A stretch of DNA of 64,000 nt from positions 620,001 to 684,000 of the forward strand of contig NZ_RCWZ01000004.1 in assembly GCF_003675385.1 (NCBI RefSeq), in the 5' to 3' direction. A model generated the notes under the pieces. It worked only from the letters and a program-made list of their open reading frames with translations. It had not been told where the DNA came from and ran no database searches. The position numbers and the translations under genes were made by a program. Position 1 is the first letter of the stretch. The number at the start of each line of letters is the position of its first letter. Below are positions 27,649-36,220 of this stretch, piece by piece. The stretch is from Mucilaginibacter kameinonensis (GTDB lineage: Bacteria; Bacteroidota; Bacteroidia; Sphingobacteriales; Sphingobacteriaceae).

Positions 27649-29586
27649 TTAAAAATTAAAATAGGATTCGCGTTTAATCCCAAGTTTTTTCATTTTTGAG
27701 TTTAATGTACTTGGTGGTAACCCCAGGACTTCAGCCGCACCACCAGCGCCACAAACTTTACCGCTACAACGCTTTAATATGCCTAGGATATGCTCTTTTT
27801 CCATTTGCTCCAGGGTTTTCAATTCGACTTCTTTTCTTTCAACCAGTTTTACCTCTTGTTTTATAGTCTCGGGAACCACTACGGAATTGATTTGAGTGCC
27901 GCTGGACATGATCATTGAGCGTTGGATCAAATGACCAAGTTCGCGAATATTACCCGGCCAGTCGTAAGATTGCAACTGAGCAAGCGCCGCTGCACTGAAC
28001 CCGCTGATTTTCCGACCTGTTTCTTTTGCAAAAATCTCCAGGAAATATTGCGCCAACAGAGGGATATCTTGTTTTCTGTCACGTAGCGGGGGAAGTTCAA
28101 CTGGATATACGTTCAGACGGTAATAAAGATCCAGTCGGAATCGGCCTTCTGCGACCTCCTGCTCCAGCTTTCGGTTCGTTGCCGCAATTACCCGCACATC
28201 CACTTTGATGGATTGTTTGCCGCCGATGTGTTCGATTTCCTTTTCCTGTAAAACCCTTAATAGTTTTACCTGGGCTTCGAGCGGCATTTCACCAATTTCG
28301 TCCAGGAATATCGTGCCACCGTTTGCCAGTTCGAATTTCCCAATCCTTTTTTCAATTGCACCTGTGTATGCCCCTTTCTCGTGTCCGAATAGTTCGGACT
28401 CAATCAATTCGTGCGGCAGCGCAGCACAATTAACCGTTATTAACGGCTTTTGCCTTCTCGGGGATAACTTATGAATGTTTTGGGCTACCTTTTCTTTACC
28501 GGTACCGCTTTCTCCATAGATCAAAACAGATATATCTGTCTGGCTTACCAGGGAGATATTATCAAGTACTTTTAATAATTCCGGGCTTTTTCCAATAATG
28601 CCATCAAATTTGGTATTGTTAATGCGAATGACCTCCTGTTTGGAATCGCCAACTGCTAAAGGCGCTGAATCCTTTTGAATGATTGCTGTTAACAAGCCGA
28701 TCAATTGTTGTGATTGCCATAAAAGACTAATGTGTGCTGGTGTAAACCCATCTGGATTTTTGCTGTAAAACATTAAAGCCAAAATAAGTCCATTCGGTAG
28801 CGAAATCGGATAGGAAAGTTTTGACTTCAGTTCAAAATGACTGCAAAGTATCCGCTCCCAAGGATCGTCAAACATTACGTGTCGAAATTCCATACCGTTG
28901 AAAATGATTCCTTTTTTTTGCGCAGGAAGGGTCGGGCGGTAAGCTTGAAGATCTCGTTTGGCAAGCTTCATACTTTCTGGCAACTGGGTATCCTGAAAAT
29001 GCTGATATTTTTCGAATTCCTCCCGGATGAAAACAAATTCATGAAGCCCGGGGTCTTTCGTTTTAGGAAACACAACCTTCATTAAGTCGAATGGAATGAA
29101 CGCCTGAAAAACTCCCGGCAATGCTTCCAGTTTTTCACTGGCTTCGTTATGTGATAGTAGTATATCATGCAGTTGTTTATCCAGCATCTTCCGGCGCATC
29201 AGTTCAAACTGCTCGTTTTGCTGATGCTTCTCCATTGCTATTTCCAGCATAATCAGCAGGTCCTTTTGTCGGAATGGCTTTACAACAAAGCCATATGGTT
29301 GGGTCAGCTTAGCTTCCTCCAATATTCTTTGGTTCGTATTGGCAGAAATGTAAACAAAGCCGATTTTTTTCTCTGTCAGGTAGCCTGCCAGTTCTGTCCC
29401 CTTAGAGCCGTCCTGCAGGAATATGTCAAGAAGTACCCAGGTTGGGTTATATTTATCAACCATCGCCCTGCCTTCGTCTACCGTTGCGGCGATACCGCAA
29501 ACGTTGTAACCTGCTTTTTTTAGAATCAGACTCAGATCGTTCCCTACAATAAATTCGTCTTCAACAATTAGTATATTTTCTTTCAT
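27649..29586 (-). CDS. Sigma54-dependent response regulator (REC-GAF-like-AAA+-Fis), FhlA type
   Basis: Transcription activator of 645 residues. REC domain at 1-125 with acidic pair ED at 10-11, phospho-Asp in WVLLDIFL and Lys in FVVKPF. A middle region (about 140-310) looks GAF-like. The AAA+ domain (about 335-560) has Walker A GESGTGKE, the sigma54-contact loop as GAYTGA instead of GAFTGA, and Walker B GGTIFLDEIGEM. The Fis HTH at the end reads AAEVLGLPPSTLNSKMKKLG. It lies 17 bp after the HisKA_2 kinase at 29604-30665, so they are a cognate pair; the kinase gene comes first and carries regulon element 7, implying autoregulation. Confidence 0.95.
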   Translation of the reverse strand: MKENILIVEDEFIVGNDLSLILKKAGYNVCGIAATVDEGRAMVDKYNPTWVLLDIFLQDGSKGTELAGYLTEKKIGFVYISANTNQRILEEAKLTQPYGFVVKPFRQKDLLIMLEIAMEKHQQNEQFELMRRKMLDKQLHDILLSHNEASEKLEALPGVFQAFIPFDLMKVVFPKTKDPGLHEFVFIREEFEKYQHFQDTQLPESMKLAKRDLQAYRPTLPAQKKGIIFNGMEFRHVMFDDPWERILCSHFELKSKLSYPISLPNGLILALMFYSKNPDGFTPAHISLLWQSQQLIGLLTAIIQKDSAPLAVGDSKQEVIRINNTKFDGIIGKSPELLKVLDNISLVSQTDISVLIYGESGTGKEKVAQNIHKLSPRRQKPLITVNCAALPHELIESELFGHEKGAYTGAIEKRIGKFELANGGTIFLDEIGEMPLEAQVKLLRVLQEKEIEHIGGKQSIKVDVRVIAATNRKLEQEVAEGRFRLDLYYRLNVYPVELPPLRDRKQDIPLLAQYFLEIFAKETGRKISGFSAAALAQLQSYDWPGNIRELGHLIQRSMIMSSGTQINSVVVPETIKQEVKLVERKEVELKTLEQMEKEHILGILKRCSGKVCGAGGAAEVLGLPPSTLNSKMKKLGIKRESYFNF

Positions 29587-29603
29587 GTTAATAGGTTATG
29601 CTG

Positions 29604-30665
29604 CTATGCGGACATTAATGTTTTTGTATAAAAATTCACCTCGACTTTAACGCCATTATCATTTTCCAACTTATAAGTACCGCCAAGCTGGCCTGCCAGC
29701 CCGGCGATCAGCTTCTTACCAAAAGAATCATCCTCATCTTCTTTGTCGCCTGAAAATCCGACACCGTTGTCACTAACCCCGAGAGTATATTGGCCAGTTA
29801 CGGTACTGTGGAGTGTAATGCCGACATTTCCTTTGCTATTTCCTGGAAATGCAAATTTCAATGCATTGCTGATGGTTTCATTGAGGATCAGTCCAAATGG
29901 CACCGCTTGTGCCATATCAAGCCGTAAGGGTTCCATCTCTACATTGAAAATGACAGTTTCACACCCATACTCATCACACAGGTATTCCAATAAATCGTGG
30001 GTGTAGGCAACGATATCAACACTTGAAAGATTCTCCTCCTGGTAAAGTTTCTGGTGAATGAGAGATATCGCATACATCCGGTGCTGGCAATTTTGAATGG
30101 CTTTGACAGCCTCCTTATTGGTTAAGAACGACAGCTGCGTATTCAAAAGGCTGATGATGATCTGCAGGTTATTCTTTACCCGGTGATGAATTTCTTTTAC
30201 AAGCCAGTCCTGTCTTTCGTCGGAGACCTGGAGACAATGTTTTTTTTCCGTCAGGTCATTTTTGAGCGAAATGATCTTTCGGGAGTTCTTAAGGTTATGA
30301 TAATATAAGGCAACTACTCCTATCAGACTTATGGCAAGAAGGATCATCGGCGCTATACGCAACCAAATGGAAGCAGCCGGTATCATGGCTGGCTGCCTGA
30401 CTTCACGCTGATCATTAACAGTTGCTATTTTAAAACCAGAATGTCCCCTGCCCGAAGAAATAACCATCAAAACTGGCATTGACTGTTTTGAATCTGTTTG
30501 GAAATCAATCAGCCGCCGTCCTGTTCCGAAGCAACAAAACTCGCCTGATACAAAAGTTTTATGGTGGTTGACCGATACCATAGGTATAAACTTTTCTCCT
30601 CCTGCCGTTTTAACATACAGTGTGAAGAGATATAATAAACAAAACTTAATTGCAATACTTTTCAT
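29604..30665 (-). CDS. HisKA_2-type sensor histidine kinase, partner of the regulator at 27649-29586
   Basis: Membrane kinase of 353 residues. An N-terminal signal or anchor (about 1-20), a short extracytoplasmic domain of about 80 residues with an unusual Cys pair (GEFCCFGTG), one membrane helix (about 102-123), a short coiled coil, phosphoacceptor block WLVKEIHHRVKNNLQIIISL (H160/H161), N box LNETISNALKFAF and G1 SDNGVGF. It has no TPR sensor, unlike the other HisKA_2 kinases here. First gene of a two-gene operon with the REC-AAA+ activator. Confidence 0.93.
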   Translation of the reverse strand: MKSIAIKFCLLYLFTLYVKTAGGEKFIPMVSVNHHKTFVSGEFCCFGTGRRLIDFQTDSKQSMPVLMVISSGRGHSGFKIATVNDQREVRQPAMIPAASIWLRIAPMILLAISLIGVVALYYHNLKNSRKIISLKNDLTEKKHCLQVSDERQDWLVKEIHHRVKNNLQIIISLLNTQLSFLTNKEAVKAIQNCQHRMYAISLIHQKLYQEENLSSVDIVAYTHDLLEYLCDEYGCETVIFNVEMEPLRLDMAQAVPFGLILNETISNALKFAFPGNSKGNVGITLHSTVTGQYTLGVSDNGVGFSGDKEDEDDSFGKKLIAGLAGQLGGTYKLENDNGVKVEVNFYTKTLMSA

Positions 30666-30726
30666 GTTATCGGGGGACGCCTCTAATCATTTCTCTTTTA
30701 CTATCCGTCCTCAGGTATAGCTTTAA

Positions 30727-30866
30727 ACAATCCCGATACCAATTATTTTAAATCATTGTTTTTTAATTAGTTATATATTTTTCCATATCTTTAAAGCAGC
30801 GACATGTCGCTTTTCATTGAAATATAAATCCCCTCATTTTTGATCAACAGCTGTCTCGGTGTCGCT
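30727..30866 (-). promoter_or_regulatory. Regulon element 7: promoter of the kinase/regulator operon
   Basis: Minus strand: perfect 14-bp palindrome AGCGACATGTCGCT (30798-30811) and GGTATCGGGATTGT (30740-30727), core centre to GG 64.5 bp. No clear box at 30 bp, but a related sequence AGCGACACCGAGAC lies further up (30866-30853), 55 bp from the core. Predicted leader 50 nt. Confidence 0.66.
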
Positions 30867-31199
30867 TTTAACAGGAGAAAAAGCTGATTCCCAAATGTTA
30901 TTTAAAATCTTCATGTAATAGATTATTACATTTTAATTCGAGTCCAATAGTTAAAATACTGACTATCAGAAACAAATAAATAAATCAAATGCAATTATTT
31001 ACGAACTATCGTATTTTGATGAATTGGCGTTACGGCATATGGGCAACTCCGGGTAAAACCGATACCTCTATCTAACCGATAATTTTACCGCGGGTATCTG
31101 CGTCATTTGAAAATGAGAAATCTGTTCCTCTCGCTTCAGGTGATTTCATTAGGGAGCAAAAACGAAGCGGCTGAATTGTCTTTTATGGCTAAATCATCC

Positions 31200-31311
31200 T
31201 TACTTTATCCCGCAACCATTTCGCCAATTTACTAAATATCGTTATTGATTATCGACAAAATTTCCACAACAATCTGTATAAAAGACACTTACATAACGGC
31301 ACAACACTTGG
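31200..31311 (+). promoter_or_regulatory. Regulon element 8: promoter of the second regulator/kinase operon
   Basis: Core dyad TACTAAATATCGTT (31230-31243), GGCACAACACTTGG (31298-31311), distance 61.5 bp. The upstream box (31200-31213, TTACTTTATCCCGC) is the weakest of the set, although ATTTCGCC directly before the core recalls it. Predicted leader about 110 nt. Confidence 0.68.
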
Positions 31312-31433
31312 CAATTTAGATAAAAGCCTGTTTCGGAATAAATCCACTATATTGGCTTACGCCGTAAGGAAGTTGTAAGAAGCATTAAACACCCTGATTT
31401 ACAACACTATGCGAACATCAATAATCCGAGGAA

Positions 31434-33362
31434 ATGGCAACAAGTATATTAATCGTCGAAGATCAGTTTATAGAAGCAAACGATCTGCGGATAACAGTTG
31501 AGAATGCCGGTCATCAAGTCTGCGGAATTGCGAAATCTTATGATCAGGCGATGACGCTGCTGGAGAAAATAAGGCCTGACATCGTTTTGCTGGATATATA
31601 TCTGAAAGGAAAATTGACAGGTTTGGACCTCGCCCTGGTTTTAACTAAAGAAAACATTCCATTTATCTATATCTCTGCAAATTCAAATTTATCTGTACTG
31701 GAAGCCGCGAAGGCCACGCGTCCATATGGTTTTCTGGTGAAGCCTTTCCGGGAAAAAGACGTATTGGTGGCGCTGGATATTGCCAGTTACAGGCACAACC
31801 ATACTGCTGAACTGATCAGTAAGCATGAAGGACTGTTAACCGCGATCCTTAAGCACATCATGGGAGAAAGGCTACCGGCCATGGAAAAAATGCTGATGGT
31901 CGTTAAGGCCATTAATCCTTATATTCCTTTCGACTATATTCACTTTGATACAGACTGCAATGGTCCGGACCTTAACCAGGTCTTTTGTTTTCATCGAACC
32001 GGTTATGACCAGTATGAATATTGGACAGGGCAGCAGATCCTGAACGATTATGATTTGGGCTATCAAGCCTATATGGACTGGCGCAAAATCATAGCATCTT
32101 CTAACAGTACCAAAATTGAAAACGGTCAGGACTTTGAAATAGCCCGTTCCAAATATCCGTTCCTGGATAATATCAGTAAAAAGTTTGGTGTACTCTCCAG
32201 GATGGTTTTACCGTTGCTTAATGATGACAAGCACATGAGCATCCGTATGTACAGTAAAGGGAGAGATAGCTTCAAGACCGACCACCAGGAACTGATGAAT
32301 CCCCTCCGCCCTCTTTTAGCAGTGGTCTTCGGGAAAGCGCAGGATAAGGGAGTCAATACGTCTAATTTGTCGCGGCATACGGATATGGCCATTGTTGAAA
32401 CCGGAACATTGCTAACGGAGGGGATAGTCGGTAAAAGTCCTAAATTACTCAATGCCCTTGATCAGGCACTACAAGTGGCAAATTTTGATATGTCCGTTTT
32501 AGTACTTGGCGAAACCGGTGTGGGCAAAGAAGGCCTTGTACAAGCCATACACCGACTTTCCAACAGAAACAAAAAACCGCTGATCAAAGTAAATTGTGCC
32601 GCGATTCCTGTATCTCTGATTGAATCGGAATTATTTGGCCATGAAAAAGGGGCTTTCACCGGCGCTTTTGAACGGCGCATCGGAAAATTTGAACAGGCAC
32701 ATGGCGGTACGCTCTTTTTAGACGAAATTGGTGAAATCCCGCTGGAAGTACAGACAAAGCTGCTTCGCGTTCTTCAGGAAAAAGAACTGGAAAGAGTAGG
32801 CGGCCGGACAACGATTAAAGTAGACGTACGTGTTGTCGCAGCGACAAACCGAAATTTGCATGAGGATGTGGCAGCCGGCCGTTTTAGAATGGACCTTTAC
32901 TACCGGATCAATGTATTCCCGATCTTCTTAGCTCCCTTGCGCGAACGCAAGGAAGATATACCGCTGCTTACTCACTATTTTCTTCAGCAGCATGCCCGTA
33001 AAACAGGGACGCCGGTCAAACAAATAACTTCGGCAGTCCTTAATAAGCTGCTCGCATATTCATGGCCAGGCAATATCAGAGAATTATTACATCTGGTAGA
33101 ACGCCATATCATTCTCAGCAGTTCGGATGTCATTTCAACGATTGAACTGCCTGAAAATATAGTAACCGCGATTGATGACCTCCTCGAAGACAAAGGTTTC
33201 CGATCTATTGCCGAAGTCGATAAAGCACATATCATGGCCGCTTTACACAAAAGCAATGGCAGGGTATCGGGTAAAGGCGGTGCAGCTGAAATGCTGAACC
33301 TTCCCCCAACTACGCTGAATTCAAAAATGAAGAAATTGGGTATTTCCTGGAAATTCAGATAA
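31434..33362 (+). CDS. Sigma54-dependent response regulator (REC-AAA+-Fis), FhlA type
   Basis: Transcription activator of 642 residues, paralogue of the regulator at 27649-29586. REC domain at 1-125 (acidic pair at 9-10, phospho-Asp in IVLLDIYL, Lys in FLVKPF); variable middle region (about 135-320); AAA+ domain with Walker A GETGVGKE at about 359, the sigma54-contact loop GAFTGA at about 407, Walker B GGTLFLDEIGEI; C-terminal Fis HTH AAEMLNLPPTTLNSKMKKLG. A good ribosome binding site (GAGGAA) precedes the ATG. The TPR kinase follows after 19 bp on the same strand, so this pair is an operon with the regulator first. Confidence 0.95.
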   Translation: MATSILIVEDQFIEANDLRITVENAGHQVCGIAKSYDQAMTLLEKIRPDIVLLDIYLKGKLTGLDLALVLTKENIPFIYISANSNLSVLEAAKATRPYGFLVKPFREKDVLVALDIASYRHNHTAELISKHEGLLTAILKHIMGERLPAMEKMLMVVKAINPYIPFDYIHFDTDCNGPDLNQVFCFHRTGYDQYEYWTGQQILNDYDLGYQAYMDWRKIIASSNSTKIENGQDFEIARSKYPFLDNISKKFGVLSRMVLPLLNDDKHMSIRMYSKGRDSFKTDHQELMNPLRPLLAVVFGKAQDKGVNTSNLSRHTDMAIVETGTLLTEGIVGKSPKLLNALDQALQVANFDMSVLVLGETGVGKEGLVQAIHRLSNRNKKPLIKVNCAAIPVSLIESELFGHEKGAFTGAFERRIGKFEQAHGGTLFLDEIGEIPLEVQTKLLRVLQEKELERVGGRTTIKVDVRVVAATNRNLHEDVAAGRFRMDLYYRINVFPIFLAPLRERKEDIPLLTHYFLQQHARKTGTPVKQITSAVLNKLLAYSWPGNIRELLHLVERHIILSSSDVISTIELPENIVTAIDDLLEDKGFRSIAEVDKAHIMAALHKSNGRVSGKGGAAEMLNLPPTTLNSKMKKLGISWKFR

Positions 33363-33381
33363 GAAATCATCCGGCCAGGAT

Positions 33382-35697
33382 TTGAAAATATGTATTTTAA
33401 AAAGACTGATAAAAGTTTTGGTATATCTTAAAGTAAATGCCCTGCTCGTTTTTCTCTTTCTCGCTATATGCTTCCAAACAATCGATGCAAAAGCGCAGAA
33501 TGCAGATTCCATTGCGCATGATTTCAAGGTACGGATATCAAATGCCGGATCTGATTCTGATCGCATTTCTTTATGGCTTGAACTTGGACAAAAATATAGA
33601 GCCCTCTCATCGAAATATCAATATCGTGCTGTGGCTGCCTTTAAAAAAGCGGTGAGCCTCAGTAAGCGCCCCCCTTTCACCAATTCGGAAAATGAATGTT
33701 TGCTTCAATTGGCAGTTCAATATGGCGTGGTAGAAAATTTCAGCGCATGCAGGGAAACTTATTCCAAACTGATAAAATATTATCAGGACAGAAACGACTT
33801 GAAACAGTGTTTATCTGTCTACGGTGCCCTGCAGTGGCGGTTGCGCATAGGCTTAAAGATCAACACCGGAATGCTGCACGAAGCATCAGCCATATTGTTT
33901 AAAGAGAAAGCACTTGCCGTCCAGTTAAAAGACACGCTTCAGGTTATTAATTGCATTAAAGATCTGGGTGATGTAAACCTTAATCTTGGAAATCTAAACA
34001 TTTCGGAACAATTCTTATTGGACGCCCTTCATCGCTTCCAGGAGGTACACTATCAAAAACTGAGAGATACTTATTTTTTATTGGCTGCAGTATATCACTT
34101 AAAAGGCAATCTCAATAAAGAGTTATTTTATTGCCTCGCTATGGTTGATGAGGCCCGCGCAGTAAAGGATACTGTTGACCTGATTAACGGCACCTATAAA
34201 TTAGGCAGGGTTTATGAAGATTTGGAAATGTTTGAAAACAGTCTTTCTGCTTATCAACAGGAACTGGCACTGAATTCAAATAGAATGGAATTTCATGGTT
34301 ACGGCACCTACTATCGGATTTGTCTGATTTTAATAGCCCAGCACAAACCATTGGCAGCATTGCGTTTACTGAAGGAAAAAATCGATATGCACCCGCCTAT
34401 GACGCCAGCCAATCAAAAAATATATTACAGAGCAATGGCTGCCTGTTACCTTAGTCTAAAACGTTTTCACCTGGCCGAATACTATCTTCATAAAATGATT
34501 GCAATCGGGTATATTGACTATGGATTAGCGGGTGTAAACTTCGAAATGATCCTACTGGAAAACAAACAATTATGTGAATATTACCTTGCCATAAAAGATT
34601 ATACCCGCGCCCGGGCTTATTTGAAAATGGCTCTTGCATTTCCTCTGTTCAATGTAAGTGCCATTACACAGCGGGATATGGAGTTTATAGAGTTTAAGAT
34701 AGACTCAGGCACTAATCATATCAGGTCTGCGTTGAGCCACTATCAAGCATATAAAAGATTAAATGATTCAATTTATAGCGTAAGGACCAATATAGGAGTG
34801 GCGCAAATACAGAACATCTATGAAAACTCGCAAAAGGACAAAAATATTCAGCTTCTAAAAAAACAGTCGGTAATTGAACAGGAAAGATACCGAAGAAAGA
34901 AAACTACAGGGAATTTTTTAATAGCAAGTATTGGTTTCCTGCTGCTCCTGTTAGCGGTTCTTTATAACCGTTATCTATTAAAACGTCGTAATGTTGTAAT
35001 TCTTCAGGATAAGCAACAGGAGATTTCAGTTAAAAATAAAGATCTTGAAAAATTACTGCACGAAAATGAATGGTTATTAAAGGAAATACATCACCGTGTA
35101 AAAAACAATCTACATACTATTACCGGATTACTTAATTCGCAGATCAGATATCTCAAAGATGAAACAGCCTTGAGTGCGTTGATGGACAGTCAACACCGGG
35201 TGAACGCTATGTCGCTTATCCATCAGAAACTTTATAAATATGAAAATTTTGCCAGCATTTACTTGCCGGAATACATAGAAGAATTGACAGATTACCTGGC
35301 TGAAAGCTTTAAAACAAAAAGAAGAATTTTGTTTAAGGCGAATATCGCCCCAATTGAACTGGACGTTGTCTATGCGATCCCAGTAGGACTGATCTTAAAC
35401 GAGGTGATCACCAACGCTGTTAAGCACGCCTTTCCTCACGGTGATAACGATGCCGTTGATATTAAACTTACTGTTTCGGATGACGATGAAATAAAGCTGA
35501 CCATCGCTGATAATGGTCGTGGAATGCCGGTAAATTTCGAGTTAAGTCGAAACAAATCTTTTGGGATGGTTTTAATTATGGGGTTAGTAGAAGACTTGAA
35601 TGGCACTTTCCAGTTGCAGAAAAATCATGGAACGAGCATCACCATAATCTTCAAAATCCTTCGCAAGAACGAACAATTTTCAGATCCTGATTTTTAA
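33382..35697 (+). CDS. TPR-containing HisKA_2-type sensor kinase, partner of the regulator at 31434-33362
   Basis: Kinase of 771 residues. The only reasonable start is TTG at 33382, with AGGA just before; the signal segment LLVFLFLAICFQTIDAKAQ follows. TPR-like repeats fill about 50-480, then a membrane helix (about 513-531, FLIASIGFLLLLLAVLYNRY), coiled coil, phosphoacceptor block WLLKEIHHRVKNNLHTITGL (His about 569), N box LNEVITNAVKHAF and G1 ADNGRGM. The TPR half therefore lies in the periplasm and likely senses a protein or peptide. It is a close paralogue of the next kinase, sharing the segment LNLG(N/K)L and DLKGNLNKEL-like repeats. Confidence 0.92.
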   Translation: MKICILKRLIKVLVYLKVNALLVFLFLAICFQTIDAKAQNADSIAHDFKVRISNAGSDSDRISLWLELGQKYRALSSKYQYRAVAAFKKAVSLSKRPPFTNSENECLLQLAVQYGVVENFSACRETYSKLIKYYQDRNDLKQCLSVYGALQWRLRIGLKINTGMLHEASAILFKEKALAVQLKDTLQVINCIKDLGDVNLNLGNLNISEQFLLDALHRFQEVHYQKLRDTYFLLAAVYHLKGNLNKELFYCLAMVDEARAVKDTVDLINGTYKLGRVYEDLEMFENSLSAYQQELALNSNRMEFHGYGTYYRICLILIAQHKPLAALRLLKEKIDMHPPMTPANQKIYYRAMAACYLSLKRFHLAEYYLHKMIAIGYIDYGLAGVNFEMILLENKQLCEYYLAIKDYTRARAYLKMALAFPLFNVSAITQRDMEFIEFKIDSGTNHIRSALSHYQAYKRLNDSIYSVRTNIGVAQIQNIYENSQKDKNIQLLKKQSVIEQERYRRKKTTGNFLIASIGFLLLLLAVLYNRYLLKRRNVVILQDKQQEISVKNKDLEKLLHENEWLLKEIHHRVKNNLHTITGLLNSQIRYLKDETALSALMDSQHRVNAMSLIHQKLYKYENFASIYLPEYIEELTDYLAESFKTKRRILFKANIAPIELDVVYAIPVGLILNEVITNAVKHAFPHGDNDAVDIKLTVSDDDEIKLTIADNGRGMPVNFELSRNKSFGMVLIMGLVEDLNGTFQLQKNHGTSITIIFKILRKNEQFSDPDF

Positions 35698-36217
35698 TAC
35701 TTTTTCCCTGCTATTTATTATGGTACTGGATCCTCGATTTTAGGGAGTGGGCGAAATAGCGTAACACAATACCGTTAATTTACGAAATAACATTATTAAT
35801 ATAAAGACATTTTCGGATAAGCAATTATTATACAGGAAAATATCCAATGGACTACATTTTGGAAGAAACCAAAAGTCACCTGTTTGTATTGTTGACTTTT
35901 GTTCTGAATCAAACGGCAATATAGGTCTTGGTCCACCAAACCTGCTTTGCATATATTGCATTCAATGCTTTAAAATAATCTTGAAAAACCTGGTTAAATT
36001 AACGAAAATCTCAAAATTTAAGCAGTAAAAAAGCGTATCCTGTCGACGCTGTATCTTGATAAGAAGCATTTTTCTTTTGCCAATGTTTGTTTTTCAAGAA
36101 ATTAAGTATCATCTAGTTTATACAGAAACATTGGTTTGGAAACAGATCATAAACTTCAGGCTAAATCCATGAAAAAGGTGGCGACAAACCGAATTATGTA
36201 AAATCATAATTCACTTA
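35698..36217. other. Intergenic region with regulon element 9 and a long leader
   Basis: Contains regulon element 9 (35751-35862). From the predicted transcription start near 35874 to the next gene start there are about 350 bp without a gene; only a 10-codon ORF at 36170-36202 is present. This could be a long 5' leader or a small RNA. Confidence 0.5.
35751..35862 (+). promoter_or_regulatory. Regulon element 9: upstream of the TPR kinase at 36221
   Basis: Upstream box GCGAAATAGCGTAA (35751-35764), core dyad TACGAAATAACATT (35781-35794), and GGACTACATTTTGG (35849-35862). Spacing exactly 30 bp and 61.5 bp. The downstream gene begins about 350 nt later, far more than at the other sites. Confidence 0.65.
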
Positions 36218-36220
36218 GTG

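Larger units (their letters stand above)
30666..31433. other. Divergent intergenic region between two kinase/regulator operons
   Basis: About 770 bp between two regulatory operons that face away from each other. It contains regulon element 7 facing left (30727-30866) and regulon element 8 facing right (31200-31311). The 330 bp between them show no convincing coding frame or repeat. Confidence 0.65.
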
